From NCBI GenBank assembly GCA_015075175.1, contig JABTUV010000007.1:174122-238121 (forward strand): a stretch of 64,000 nt of DNA. The letters are read 5' to 3'. A model generated the notes under the pieces. That model saw only the letters and a list, made by a program, of their open reading frames with translations, made no database searches and was not told the origin of the DNA. Source of the DNA: a bacterium. Its GTDB lineage: Bacteria > Hinthialibacterota > Hinthialibacteria > H5-UNCL2. Below are positions 30,033 through 40,937 of the stretch, one piece after another; the first letter of the stretch is position 1; each line of letters begins with the position of its first letter. A program made the position numbers and the translations under genes.

Positions 30033-31196
30033 ATGATCGTGGGCGTACCCCGGGAGACCTTCCCGGGAGAGAACCGCGTGGCGCTGGTCCCCGGCGTGCT
30101 CGCCGCGTTAACCAAACACAAGTGGGAAATCCTGATCGAAAAGAACGCCGGCCTGGCCGCGGGCTTCCGAGATCAGGATTACGTCGACAAGGGGGCGAAG
30201 ATCGCCAGTCGAGAAGAGGTGTTTCAGAAAGCCGACATCGTCTTACAGGTCCGCGCGCTGGGCGCCAATCCAGAGGCGGGCCGGGCCGACCTGCCCCTTC
30301 TGCGCAAGGAGCAGATCGTCATCGGCATGATGGAGCCGCTCACCGCCGGGCGCGAGGCGGCGGCTCTGGCCGAACGCGGCGCCACCGCCTTCGCCCTCGA
30401 ACTCATCCCCCGCATCACCCGCGCCCAGAGCATGGACGTGCTCTCCTCCATGGCAACCATCGCCGGTTACAAGGCCGTACTCCTGGCGGCCAATCATCTT
30501 CCGCGCATGTTTCCCATGCTGATGACAGCGGCGGGCACCGTCACGCCCGCGCACGTGTTCGTGGTGGGCGCGGGGGTGGCGGGATTGCAAGCCATCGCCT
30601 CCGCCCGACGCTTGGGCGCCAAGGTCGAGGCCTACGACGTGCGCCCCGCCGTGAAAGAACAGATCGAGAGCCTGGGCGGCAAGTTCGTCGAACTGCCCAT
30701 CGAGACGGGACAGGCCGAGGACAAGGGCGGCTACGCCAAGGCCATGGATGAAGATTTCTACAAGCGCCAGCGCGAACTGATGCTCTCGGTAGTCGCGCAC
30801 AGCGATGTGGTGATTACGACCGCGGCGGTTCCCGGCAAGAAGGCGCCGGTACTCGTCACGGCGGAGATGGTGCGGGCCATGGCGCCCGGGTCGGTGATCG
30901 TGGACCTGGCCGCGGAACGCGGCGGCAACTGCGAACTGACCCGGCCGGGCGAGACGGTGCGCGCGGGCGAGGTGACCATTCTGGGGCCGCTCAACGTGCC
31001 CGCGACCATCCCCTATCACGCCAGCCAGATGTTCGCCAAGAACGTCACCAACTTCCTGGTCAACATGATCACCAAGCAAGGCGAGTTCAACATCGACTGC
31101 AACGATGAAATCGTCAGCGAGACGCTGGTCGCCCGGGGCGGACAGGTCGTGCATCCACGGGTGCGCGAGACGCTCGGGTCGCCGGCCTCGGCCTGA
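30033..31196 (+). CDS. pntA: NAD(P) transhydrogenase subunit alpha part 1 (NAD-binding domain I)
   Basis: 387-aa peripheral domain that binds NAD(H) in the proton-driven transhydrogenase, which makes NADPH from NADH. VPRETFPGENRVALVPGVLA is the alanine-dehydrogenase-like start, HVFVVGAGVAGLQAIASARR the dinucleotide fold, and VEAYDVRPAVKEQIESLGG and the SDVVITTAAVPGKKAP loop are characteristic. It ends without membrane helices, as in three-subunit enzymes. ATG at 30033 after GGAG. Followed by pntAB and pntB with small gaps. Confidence 0.94.
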   Translation: MIVGVPRETFPGENRVALVPGVLAALTKHKWEILIEKNAGLAAGFRDQDYVDKGAKIASREEVFQKADIVLQVRALGANPEAGRADLPLLRKEQIVIGMMEPLTAGREAAALAERGATAFALELIPRITRAQSMDVLSSMATIAGYKAVLLAANHLPRMFPMLMTAAGTVTPAHVFVVGAGVAGLQAIASARRLGAKVEAYDVRPAVKEQIESLGGKFVELPIETGQAEDKGGYAKAMDEDFYKRQRELMLSVVAHSDVVITTAAVPGKKAPVLVTAEMVRAMAPGSVIVDLAAERGGNCELTRPGETVRAGEVTILGPLNVPATIPYHASQMFAKNVTNFLVNMITKQGEFNIDCNDEIVSETLVARGGQVVHPRVRETLGSPASA

Positions 31197-31217
31197 CGGG
31201 AGAAAGGACCAACGCAC

Positions 31218-31540
31218 ATGTCAACCATATCCTTCGTCGCCGCCGGCGGCATCACCGGGGAGATACCTTCGTCGATATCTTGACCATTTTCGTGCTGGCC
31301 ATCTTCGTGGGATTCTACGTCATCACCAAGGTACCGCCGCTCCTGCACACCCCGTTGATGTCCGGCTCCAACGCCCTCTCCGGCATCACCATCGTGGGCG
31401 CGCTGGTCTCCGCGGGTACCCAGCACAGCACCCTGACCACCTGGCTGGCCTTCGCCGCGGTGGTCTTCGCCACCATCAACGTGGTCGGCGGTTTTCTCGT
31501 CACGCATCGTATGCTGGAAAAATTCAAGAAGAGGAATTAA
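31218..31540 (+). CDS. pntAB: NAD(P) transhydrogenase subunit alpha part 2 (membrane), one base missing
   Basis: Short membrane subunit, three helices: LTIFVLAIFVGFYVITKVPP, SGITIVGALVSAG and WLAFAAVVFATINVVGGFLV. The natural start is the ATG at 31218 (MSTISFVAAGGITG) after AGAAAGGA, but one G is missing in the GGGG run at 31257-31260, so that frame stops at 31282; restoring it gives ITGDTFVDILTIFVLAIF. As written, the TTG at 31280 still opens an intact frame for the helices. Together with pntB it forms the proton channel. Confidence 0.88.
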
Positions 31541-31544
31541 CGCC

Positions 31545-32945
<1,401 letters not shown>

Positions 32946-32948
<3 letters not shown>

Positions 32949-33050
32949 GGTGGGCACGGCGCACCATGAATCGATCCGCCGGGCGTGGCGGTGCGCGGTG
33001 CGCATTGCGTGCCACCATCGTATGCGGCAAGCGTGGTGGTGCGCGGTGCA
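32946..33050 (+). repeat. Repeat A pair downstream of pntB
   Basis: Starts TAGGGTGGGCACGGCGCACC at 32946 (its TAG is the pntB stop) and continues with inverse elements GGTGCGCGGTGCGCA near 32989 and GGTGGTGCGCGGTGCACGCC near 33034. The last of these lies inside the signal-peptide region of the next gene. Confidence 0.8.
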
Positions 33051-34415
33051 CGCCATACTGGTCGGCGTCGCGCACGCCGCCGGCGAGGCCGATCTGCGCG
33101 CGCTGCTCGCAGGTTTCGACGGCGAGGCCGGTCTTTATGCCAAAGACCTGACGACCGGCCGCGAGATCGGCGTCCTTGCCGACAAGCCCTTCTACCTGGC
33201 CAGCATCACCAAGGTCTTCATCATGGCCGCCGTCTACGACAAGTTGGAACGCGAGGGCCTCTCGCGCGAGCACGTGCTGGCCTTCACGCCCGAGGACTAC
33301 CGCGAAAAAACCCGCATCCTGCGCGACCGCTACGACGACACCTGGACGGTGGCGCGTCATCGATCCCATGATCAACGTGTCCGACACGGCGGCGACGGAC
33401 CTTCGTCAAGTTCGTGGGAGAGGAGCAACTGAACCGATTCGTCCAATCGTTGGGGATATCGGGAGTGGGGAAGATCACCTCCATCGGACACCTGGACCGC
33501 GAGATCATGCGGCGCATCGATCCCCGGTTCGCCGATGTACCCTTTCATCTGCTGGAGCGGTGGATGCGGGGTGGAGAGGTCGAGGCCATCGTGCCGGAGT
33601 ATTTCGAGCGGGACCCTCGCACTACCGCGGCCTACCGACTGCGCTACCACGGGGCCTATCAGGACTATTACGCCAGCGGGTGGAACTCGGCCACGCCGCG
33701 TGCGGTCGGCACGCTGTTGGAGCGCATTGCGCGCGGAAAGGTCGTGTCGGCGAGCGCCTGCGGCCACATGCTGGACACGATGGGCCGGTCTTCGGCGCCG
33801 CGCATGGGCCGGCGCCTTCCCCCGACCGTCTGGACTTACAGCAAGGACGGCGGAAAGTACCGCGTCACTTGCTCGGCGGGGATCGTCCGCGAGGGAACGT
33901 TTGAAATGGTGGTCGGCGCATTCACGCAGAACTGCGACCGGGACGCGGGCGGAAGGCTCGTGGCGGAGGCCGCCGAACTCGCCTATCGCCTCTTGCGACC
34001 GGCGGACTTGAGATTGCCGCCGCTATCCGCCACGCCCGAGCGGCTGTCGCCGCTCTTCTTGCTGCGCGATGAGCACAGCCAGGCCATCTGGAACCGGCAC
34101 GGCCAGGACGAACGCGCGCTGGTGGCCGCCCGACGCGCCGCCGCACGCAATCGTTTTACCGCCGGGCAACTCGTGGGGGCCGCGGTCTCCGCCGACGGCC
34201 TACCCGCCGACCTTCCGCTGGTGGTAGCCGCCGACGGTCCTGACGGCGCCCATGTCCGCTATCAGAACGTGCTGCGCGCGGGACAGGTCAGTTCCTGGAC
34301 GCCGGGCTTCACGCCGACCCGCCCCGGAACCTGGACCATTTCGTTCTATTGCCAGGGGACGCCGGTGCGTTCCGCGACGTGCACGATCGCACCCGCAACA
34401 CGTCGCACCCCTTAA
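33022..34415 (+). pseudogene. Serine hydrolase of the class A beta-lactamase fold, frame-disrupted
   Basis: Exported beta-lactamase-like protein, about 464 aa when frames are joined. MRQAWWCAVHAILVGVAHAA looks like a signal peptide. PFYLASITKVFIMAAVYDKL carries the S-x-x-K active-site pair, and NVSDTAATDL corresponds to the SDN loop. Main body in a later frame from 33414 (GEEQLNRFVQSLGISGVGKI; DTMGRSSAPRMGRRLPPTVW; VWTYSKDGGKYRVTCSAGIV, which resembles the KTG strand as K-D-G). A C-terminal domain of about 100 residues is unassigned. One or two single bases are missing near 33350-33410. Whether it cleaves beta-lactams or peptides cannot be told. The TAA stop lies inside a CCCTTAACAAGGGG hairpin. 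Confidence 0.72.
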
Positions 34416-34496
34416 CAAGGGGGGTTGGGGGATTGCCCACCGCACGCGGCAGCAAGCTGCCGCACTCCATACGCACCCCTTAACAAGAGGGGATTC
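34407..34496. repeat. Hairpin repeats E and H between convergent genes
   Basis: Two CCCTTAACAAGGGG-type hairpins (34408-34424; 34476-34492) flank GCGGCAGCAAGCTGCCGC (34446-34463), a perfect 18-base stem-loop. The first hairpin contains the TAA stop of the serine hydrolase. Similar E elements occur at 45281-45311 and H elements near 62120. They likely also terminate transcription from both sides. Confidence 0.7.
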
Positions 34497-34502
34497 ACAG
34501 GA

Positions 34503-35357
34503 TCAGTAGTCTACCGGCGCCATGCTCTTGGGTTGAATCGGTGGGCTTGCACCGGCGGGCGCGCCTGCCGCGCCCTTCATCGCTTCCGCCGCCATCTTGG
34601 TCAGGTCCCCTTCGCGCGCGCCCGGCGGCGGCGTGAACCGGAAAGTATCCTCGGCGAACTTCGGCGCCAGGTCGTACTTGGTGTATTCCTGCACGAGCAT
34701 CATTTGACCCGGTTGCACGCCCTGCATGAGCGGGGCGAACATGGCGCCCTCCGGGCCCATCGTTTCCTTCATCATTTTCAGCAACTCCAGCATGTCCATC
34801 TGCATCTTGCGCAGGAGATACTTGTCCTTGTCGACCCAGAGGTCGGCGCGGACCCCGGTCGCGATGTCGACGGCGAAGCGATGGCAGAGGACGCCGCTGA
34901 CGTTCTCCTCGCCCTTCATCTCGGCTCCCTGGGCCAGCTGGGCCAGGGCGGCGGCGTTGTCGGCATTCAACAGCCTGCCCATGAGATCGCCCTGCGAGGA
35001 GAAGTCGCCCAAGGGACCGGAAGTCGCCCCGCGGAAGTCCACGCCCACCGGCGCGGGCAGCTTCTGGTACATCTCGAGCATGGGAAGATACACGTACAGG
35101 TGCGTGCCGTCCGAGACGGAGACCGCGCCGGCTACTTCCGTGCGAAACAGGTTGGGCCGCTGCATCTTCATCTCGGTGGGAATGGACATGGCGGGCATCC
35201 CGGGAAGGCCCATGGTCAGCGTGAACGAACAGCTCATGGCCTCGATCTTCGAGTAGGTCTCCCCCATCTTCTCCAGCACGGCCAGGGGCGTGGTCTGGGC
35301 GCTCACACTGGACAGGTAGAGAACGACAAGCGCGCCGGTCGCAAGCAAACGTTTCAT
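34503..35357 (-). CDS. LolA-like / DUF2092-type periplasmic protein
   Basis: 284-aa exported protein. MKRLLATGALVVLYLSSVSA is a Sec signal peptide with cleavage before QTT. The mature part (TYSKIEAMSCSFTLTMGLPG, MQRPNLFRTEVAGAVSVSDG, GTHLYVYLPMLEMYQKLPAP, GVRADLWVDKDKYLLRKMQM) follows the half-barrel pattern of the LolA/DUF2092 group: dependence of a model on lipid or small-molecule carrying is inferred only. A low-complexity Ala/Gly/Pro tail closes the protein. The ATG at 35357 has AAGG 12 bases upstream; an ATG four codons earlier sits directly on that site and is less likely. Confidence 0.72.
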   Translation of the reverse strand: MKRLLATGALVVLYLSSVSAQTTPLAVLEKMGETYSKIEAMSCSFTLTMGLPGMPAMSIPTEMKMQRPNLFRTEVAGAVSVSDGTHLYVYLPMLEMYQKLPAPVGVDFRGATSGPLGDFSSQGDLMGRLLNADNAAALAQLAQGAEMKGEENVSGVLCHRFAVDIATGVRADLWVDKDKYLLRKMQMDMLELLKMMKETMGPEGAMFAPLMQGVQPGQMMLVQEYTKYDLAPKFAEDTFRFTPPPGAREGDLTKMAAEAMKGAAGAPAGASPPIQPKSMAPVDY

Positions 35358-35451
35358 GGACGCGGACATCCTTTCCCGTAAGTTGTTGATGGCAACATAT
35401 CACGAACCGTTGGGCGACGCCATTCCCTCCCAAGACCGTCCTTCGACTCGC

Positions 35452-35597
35452 GTAGGGTGCGCACCGCGCACCATGACCCAGTCCAGCGAGCGTGGGGTGC
35501 GCACCGCGCACCTTGACCCGGTCCAGCGAGCGTAGGGTGCGCACCGCGCACCTTGACCCGGTCCAGCGAGCGTGGTGGTGCGCGGTGCGCACCCTAC
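35452..35597. repeat. Repeat A tandem array
   Basis: Three 40-base direct units starting at 35452, 35492 and 35532, each GTRGGGTGCGCACCGCGCAC followed by a constant 20-base tail with TTGACCCGGTCCAGCGAGC, then an inverse terminal element (GTGCGCGGTGCGCACCCTAC) ending at 35597. Units differ at only a few positions, so amplification is recent. Lies between the LolA-like gene and groL. Confidence 0.92.
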
Positions 35598-35670
35598 TCC
35601 CCCAGTCCCCCAGCGCCTCTTATCAAGGGGGAGCGGCGGCCCCGGCCGCAGGTCCCCGGCCGGAAAAGCA

Positions 35671-35700
35671 GGGGGCGCGGCCCTTGCGGACCGCGCCCCC
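35671..35700 (-). terminator. Rho-independent-like terminator of groSL
   Basis: Stem of ten or more G/C pairs (GGGGGCGCGG at 35671-35680 with CCGCGCCCCC at 35691-35700) about 30 bases past the groL stop, followed in the minus direction by TGCTTTTCC. The T-run is short. Confidence 0.6.
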
Positions 35701-35729
35701 CGTGTATATCCAATGGACGGACGAACGGA

Positions 35730-37392
<1,663 letters not shown>

Positions 37393-37425
37393 TTATGTCT
37401 CTGGATGGGTTGAATTGTCTTGCAA

Positions 37426-37710
37426 TCAGTCGATGACGCCGAGGATGTCGTCCTCGCGCAGAATCAGGTGCTCTTCGCCCTTGATCTTGACTTCGGTCCC
37501 GCCCCACTTGAGATGAGGACCAGTCGCCCGGTTTGACCGAGGCGGATGCAGCTTGCCGTTGTCGTCGGTCTTACCCGGTCCAACCGAGATGACCTTGGCC
37601 TTCTGCGGCTTCTCCTTGGCGGTATCGGGGACGTAGAGACTGCCGATTTTCTGCTCCTCTTCCTCCATGCGCTTGACCAAGACTCGGTCTGCCAGAGGTT
37701 TTACGGCCAT
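37426..37710 (-). CDS. groS: Co-chaperonin GroES (internally scrambled segment)
   Basis: 94-aa lid of the GroEL chamber. MAVKPLADRVLVKRMEEEEQ, KIGSLYVPDTAKEKPQKAKV and the C-terminal GEEHLILREDDILGVID are normal. Between them, residues about 57-67 read RSNRATGPHLK, where the family has a stretch like SVKPGDLVLISK. Three single bases missing between 37500 and 37545 explain this: each loss shifts the frame and the third restores it. So the frame looks intact although the sequence is wrong locally. Start at 37710 with AAAGGAG upstream. Confidence 0.92.
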   Translation of the reverse strand: MAVKPLADRVLVKRMEEEEQKIGSLYVPDTAKEKPQKAKVISVGPGKTDDNGKLHPPRSNRATGPHLKWGGTEVKIKGEEHLILREDDILGVID

Positions 37711-37795
37711 GACGAAAAACTCCTTTCCGATCGCTATGTTGGGTTGTTTTTAAGCAAAATCAAACCGGTCCCCACGGGAACCGCGGATGAAAATC

Positions 37796-37811
37796 GCAAG
37801 AACTTTGCCAA
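37796..37811 (-). promoter_or_regulatory. Candidate sigma-54 promoter upstream of groSL
   Basis: On the minus strand TTGGCAAAGTTCTTGCGA: GG and GC are ten bases apart as required (consensus TGGCAC-N5-TTGC). It lies about 85 bases upstream of groS. No CIRCE element (TTAGCACTC inverted repeat) was found in this region. Speculative. Confidence 0.4.
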
Positions 37812-38137
37812 AACCGTAAGCTATTTAATATCAAGTAAATATGAGATTCTGTGCATCACTTGTGACGTGGAATTGCGCCATTCTGGCACAGGCAGGCCAG
37901 GCGTCCCATGGCGGCGACACCTTGTCGTTCCGGCTATAGCGGCGACATCTTTGTGGCTGGTCGTGCCGGTATCCTGCCGACACATGGGGAGAGCGCGCGT
38001 CCCGCGGCGTGGACGCCGCCGGGACCGGCGACAACACGTCGCCGTGATGGCATCGCGGGCCGCTGCCTTGCCTTTGGAGGCATCTCAGTGTACCTTCAAT
38101 TCGGCATGTTGCCGGAACCGCAGGTCGCGAGTGGACC

Positions 38138-38890
38138 GTGAAATTGTATACCATCCCCCATCGGGGCCAACTTCTGCTGCAAAAACCCAACCTGGCGTGG
38201 GCGGTCGTGATCGACGTGCTGCGTTACAGCACCACCCTGGCGGCGGGCCTGGCGAACGGTGCGTTGCGAGCCTATCCGGCGCGCGAAGAGGAGGAGGCGC
38301 GCAAGTATCACGCCGACCTTGTGTCGCGATGCGAGCCGGCGCTGCTCTGCGGCGAGCGCGAGGGCCTGCCTCTGCCCGGTTTCGACTTGGGCAATTCGCC
38401 GCTCGAATTCACCCGCGAGCGCGTGGCCGGCAAGACGCTGGTCACGCTCACCACCAACGGCACGCTCACCCTGCGCACCTGCGCCGGCGCCGTGCGCATC
38501 CTTCTGGGAAGCTTCGTCAACGCTCCCGCCCTGGTCGCGTACCTGGCCCGGCACAATCCCGACTCGGTCTACCTGGTCTGCTCCGGCAAAGAGAACGCCT
38601 TCTGCATCGAGGATTTCGCGTGCGCCGGCTACGTCGCGCGCCTGCTCTTCCGCGCCATGCCGGACAACGTCCTCTCCGATCCCCACACCATCGCCGCCTG
38701 CCGATTGATGGCCGACTATCATAACAACATCGAGCGGCTCCTTTTCGACAGCAACCACGGCAAGTATCTGTGCTCGCTGGGTTTTTCCGAGGACCTGAAG
38801 TATTGCGCCAGGCCGGGCGAAATCGACGCCGTGCCCGCCTATGACGGCACGTACCTGGTTCCCGCCGAGGCCATGGGAGGCGAGACGTGA
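38138..38890 (+). CDS. 2-phosphosulfolactate phosphatase family protein (ComB-like)
   Basis: 250-aa protein of the ComB family, first described as the phosphatase of coenzyme M synthesis in methanogens but widespread in bacteria without that pathway. VVIDVLRYSTTLAAGLANGA is the hallmark N-terminal motif; LCGEREGLPLPGFDLGNSPL and TLTTNGTLTLRTCAGAVRIL are family signatures, and CSGKENAFCIEDFACAGYVA follows. GTG at 38138. Preceded by a 400-base gap and followed by an overlapping iron-sulfur gene, so the two may act together; the bacterial substrate is unknown. Confidence 0.83.
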   Translation: MKLYTIPHRGQLLLQKPNLAWAVVIDVLRYSTTLAAGLANGALRAYPAREEEEARKYHADLVSRCEPALLCGEREGLPLPGFDLGNSPLEFTRERVAGKTLVTLTTNGTLTLRTCAGAVRILLGSFVNAPALVAYLARHNPDSVYLVCSGKENAFCIEDFACAGYVARLLFRAMPDNVLSDPHTIAACRLMADYHNNIERLLFDSNHGKYLCSLGFSEDLKYCARPGEIDAVPAYDGTYLVPAEAMGGET

Positions 38891-40136
38891 GCATACCGCT
38901 CCTGGAACGCCTGATCGCCGACGCCTGGCTGCATCAACAGCGCTGCCAAGGGTGCCGCGATTGCCTGGTCATCTGCCCGGTGGTAGACGAGACGACGGTA
39001 GCCGCGGGCGGGCTTCTGCGCGCCATGGAAGCGCCGGAAGCGATGACGCCGGCGGAACGCCGGTTCGCCGCCGATTGCACCCTGTGCGGGCAATGCGTGC
39101 CGGCCTGCCCCACCGGAGCGCGACGGGACGTGATGACGCACGCGCTCAGTTCGCCGCCTTTTCCAGCTCGCAGCCGGCGCGGGGCTGGCTTCCGCGCCTT
39201 TGGTGGAGGGACTGCGGCGCGATCTGGCGCATCTACGGGAGAGCCGGCGCCTGGGACGGCTGGGACCGCTCTTGGATCGCCAGCCTGTGCTGCGCACAGC
39301 GGCTGTTGTGGATCAGCGCCGCCGCCGCCGCGCCCCAGGCTGGCCGTCTCGCTCTACGACTTCTGCGGCCTGCTGGCCGAAGAACTCAGCTGGTCGCGGG
39401 CGACAGCACCCCAGCGGACGCGGCTGGACGACCGGCATCCGTCCAGCGGAGCTGGCCGCCCGATTCTGGAAATCTGCCGCGAGACCGGCGCCTACGAGAT
39501 CATCTGCGCGGAGGACTTGACGCCGTCTTTTTCGCTCGTCTTGGGCATTGCGAACCCTCCGAGCGGCCCGCGACGCGGTCTTCTGGCTGGCGGACTGGCT
39601 GGCGCAGCGCCAGCCGCAGCTGACCTGGCGGGGTGAGTGCGCGCGCCTCTTTCTCCCCGCCACCCTGCGCGACGAAAACGCCAAGCGCTTCCCGCCCCGT
39701 TTCTACGGCGACGAGCTGGTGCGCAATTACGCCCGCACGGGAGTCCCCAGGACACTTTCCGACGGCCACACCGCGGTCGATCCGGCATCTCCCCGGTCGA
39801 GGCTTTCCCAGCCGGATTCTGTCCCACCTGCGCAGCCACGCGCGCCGGATACTCGTGACGGAGACGTTTTCGGAGGCTGCCCGGCTGAAGGAGCAGGCCG
39901 CTCGCGGGGGCGCCAAGGTCCTCCTGATTCACGAGGCGCTGGAAGCGACGCCCTTAGCCGAAAGGGGCACGCCCGCCGCGCCCGAGGAGGTGAGCCGGAT
40001 CGCCGTCGAGGGCGCCCCCGTTGCGCTCCCCGTCGATGCCTTCCAGCTGCCGGAAACCGTCGACGAGTTCAAACTGGACGAAGACGACCTGCCTCCCTTT
40101 GCGCAGGAGCCGCCGCATGATCCCGACCGCAACTGA
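38887..40136 (+). pseudogene. Two-[4Fe-4S] ferredoxin-domain protein, heavily frame-disrupted
   Basis: N-terminal 90 residues show two clusters: CQGCRDCLVICPV and CTLCGQCVPACPTG. The remainder is spread over several frames: VEGLRRDLAHLRESRRLGRL, LAVSLYDFCGLLAEELSW, ILEICRETGAYEIICAEDL, TLRAARDAVFWLADWLAQ, DENAKRFPPRFYGDELVRNY, and a clean C terminus (HLRSHARRILVTETFSEAAR to LPPFAQEPPHDPDRN). I do not recognise the C-terminal domain; no CCG domain typical of GlpC/HdrD proteins can be seen. Could be one 415-residue protein or two fused by the frame errors. Start overlaps the comB stop; its stop overlaps the comF start, so the three are one operon. Confidence 0.6.
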
Positions 40137-40893
40137 GTCGGCCCTCGCCCTGTCGGAGCTGGGCCGCGCCCTCGTCAACCTGCTGTTTCCGCCGTTGTGC
40201 GTGGTGTGCCGGCAGGGGCTTTGCGAGGACGAAGAGGAGATTTGCCGGACGTGCCGCAATCGCTTCACCGAGCTGCCGTTGCCGGCGTGCCGGCGGTGCG
40301 CGGCGCCCCTGCCGCCGCAGCCCGACCCGTACCATCCCGAGCCGTGCCGGCATTGCCCGCCCGCGCCCGTCCATTTTGACGCGGCGGGCGCCGCCCTGCT
40401 CTACGACGGCGCGGCGGCGGATGCCCTGTGCGCCTACAAATTCCGCTTCCGCCGCCGCCTGGCCCGCGTGTTCGTTCCTCCCATGATCGACGCCGTGGAA
40501 CGCCTGTGGACCGAAGTTTCTTTTACCGCGGTCGTGCCCGTGCCCCTGCATCGCGCCCGCCAGCGCTGGCGCGAGTTCAACCAGTCGGAACTGCTGGCGC
40601 AGGGCCTCTGCGAAGCGCGCCATCTGTCGCTGGTCGCCGACGCGGTGGTGCGGGTCAAGCGCACGCCGCCCCAGTCGCGCTACGGCTCGCACGCGAGACG
40701 CCGCAGCAACATCGCGGGAGCCTTTCGCGTCGAGAACGCCCGCCCGCTGGAGGGTGGGTGCATTTTGATCGTGGACGACATCATGACCAGCGGGGCGACC
40801 GTGAACGAATTGGCGCGCGTGCTCAAAGAGGCGGGAGCCGGGAAGGTCTTCGTCCTGACGGCCGCCCGCGCGGTCGGACATCGTCCGGCGTGA
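40117..40893 (+). CDS. ComF family phosphoribosyltransferase-like protein
   Basis: 258-aa protein. Zinc-ribbon pairs at the N terminus (CVVCRQG, ICRTCR; CRRCAAPLP, PCRHCP), then the type I phosphoribosyltransferase fold with AVVPVPLHRARQRWREFNQS and PRPP loop CILIVDDIMTSGATVNELAR. ComF proteins are needed for DNA uptake in competent bacteria but are found in non-competent ones too. ATG at 40117 inside the end of the upstream gene. Followed by a 2-hydroxyacid dehydrogenase after a spacer with a GGCATCCTGCCGGCGC hairpin. Confidence 0.88.
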   Translation: MIPTATESALALSELGRALVNLLFPPLCVVCRQGLCEDEEEICRTCRNRFTELPLPACRRCAAPLPPQPDPYHPEPCRHCPPAPVHFDAAGAALLYDGAAADALCAYKFRFRRRLARVFVPPMIDAVERLWTEVSFTAVVPVPLHRARQRWREFNQSELLAQGLCEARHLSLVADAVVRVKRTPPQSRYGSHARRRSNIAGAFRVENARPLEGGCILIVDDIMTSGATVNELARVLKEAGAGKVFVLTAARAVGHRPA

Positions 40894-40937
40894 CCGGCGC
40901 GCAACGACGGCATCCTGCCGGCGCTACGGGAGAAGCC

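Noticed and set aside
37711..37860. CIRCE heat-shock operator upstream of groS
   Set aside because: No TTAGCACTC-N9-GAGTGCTAA or close variant is present.
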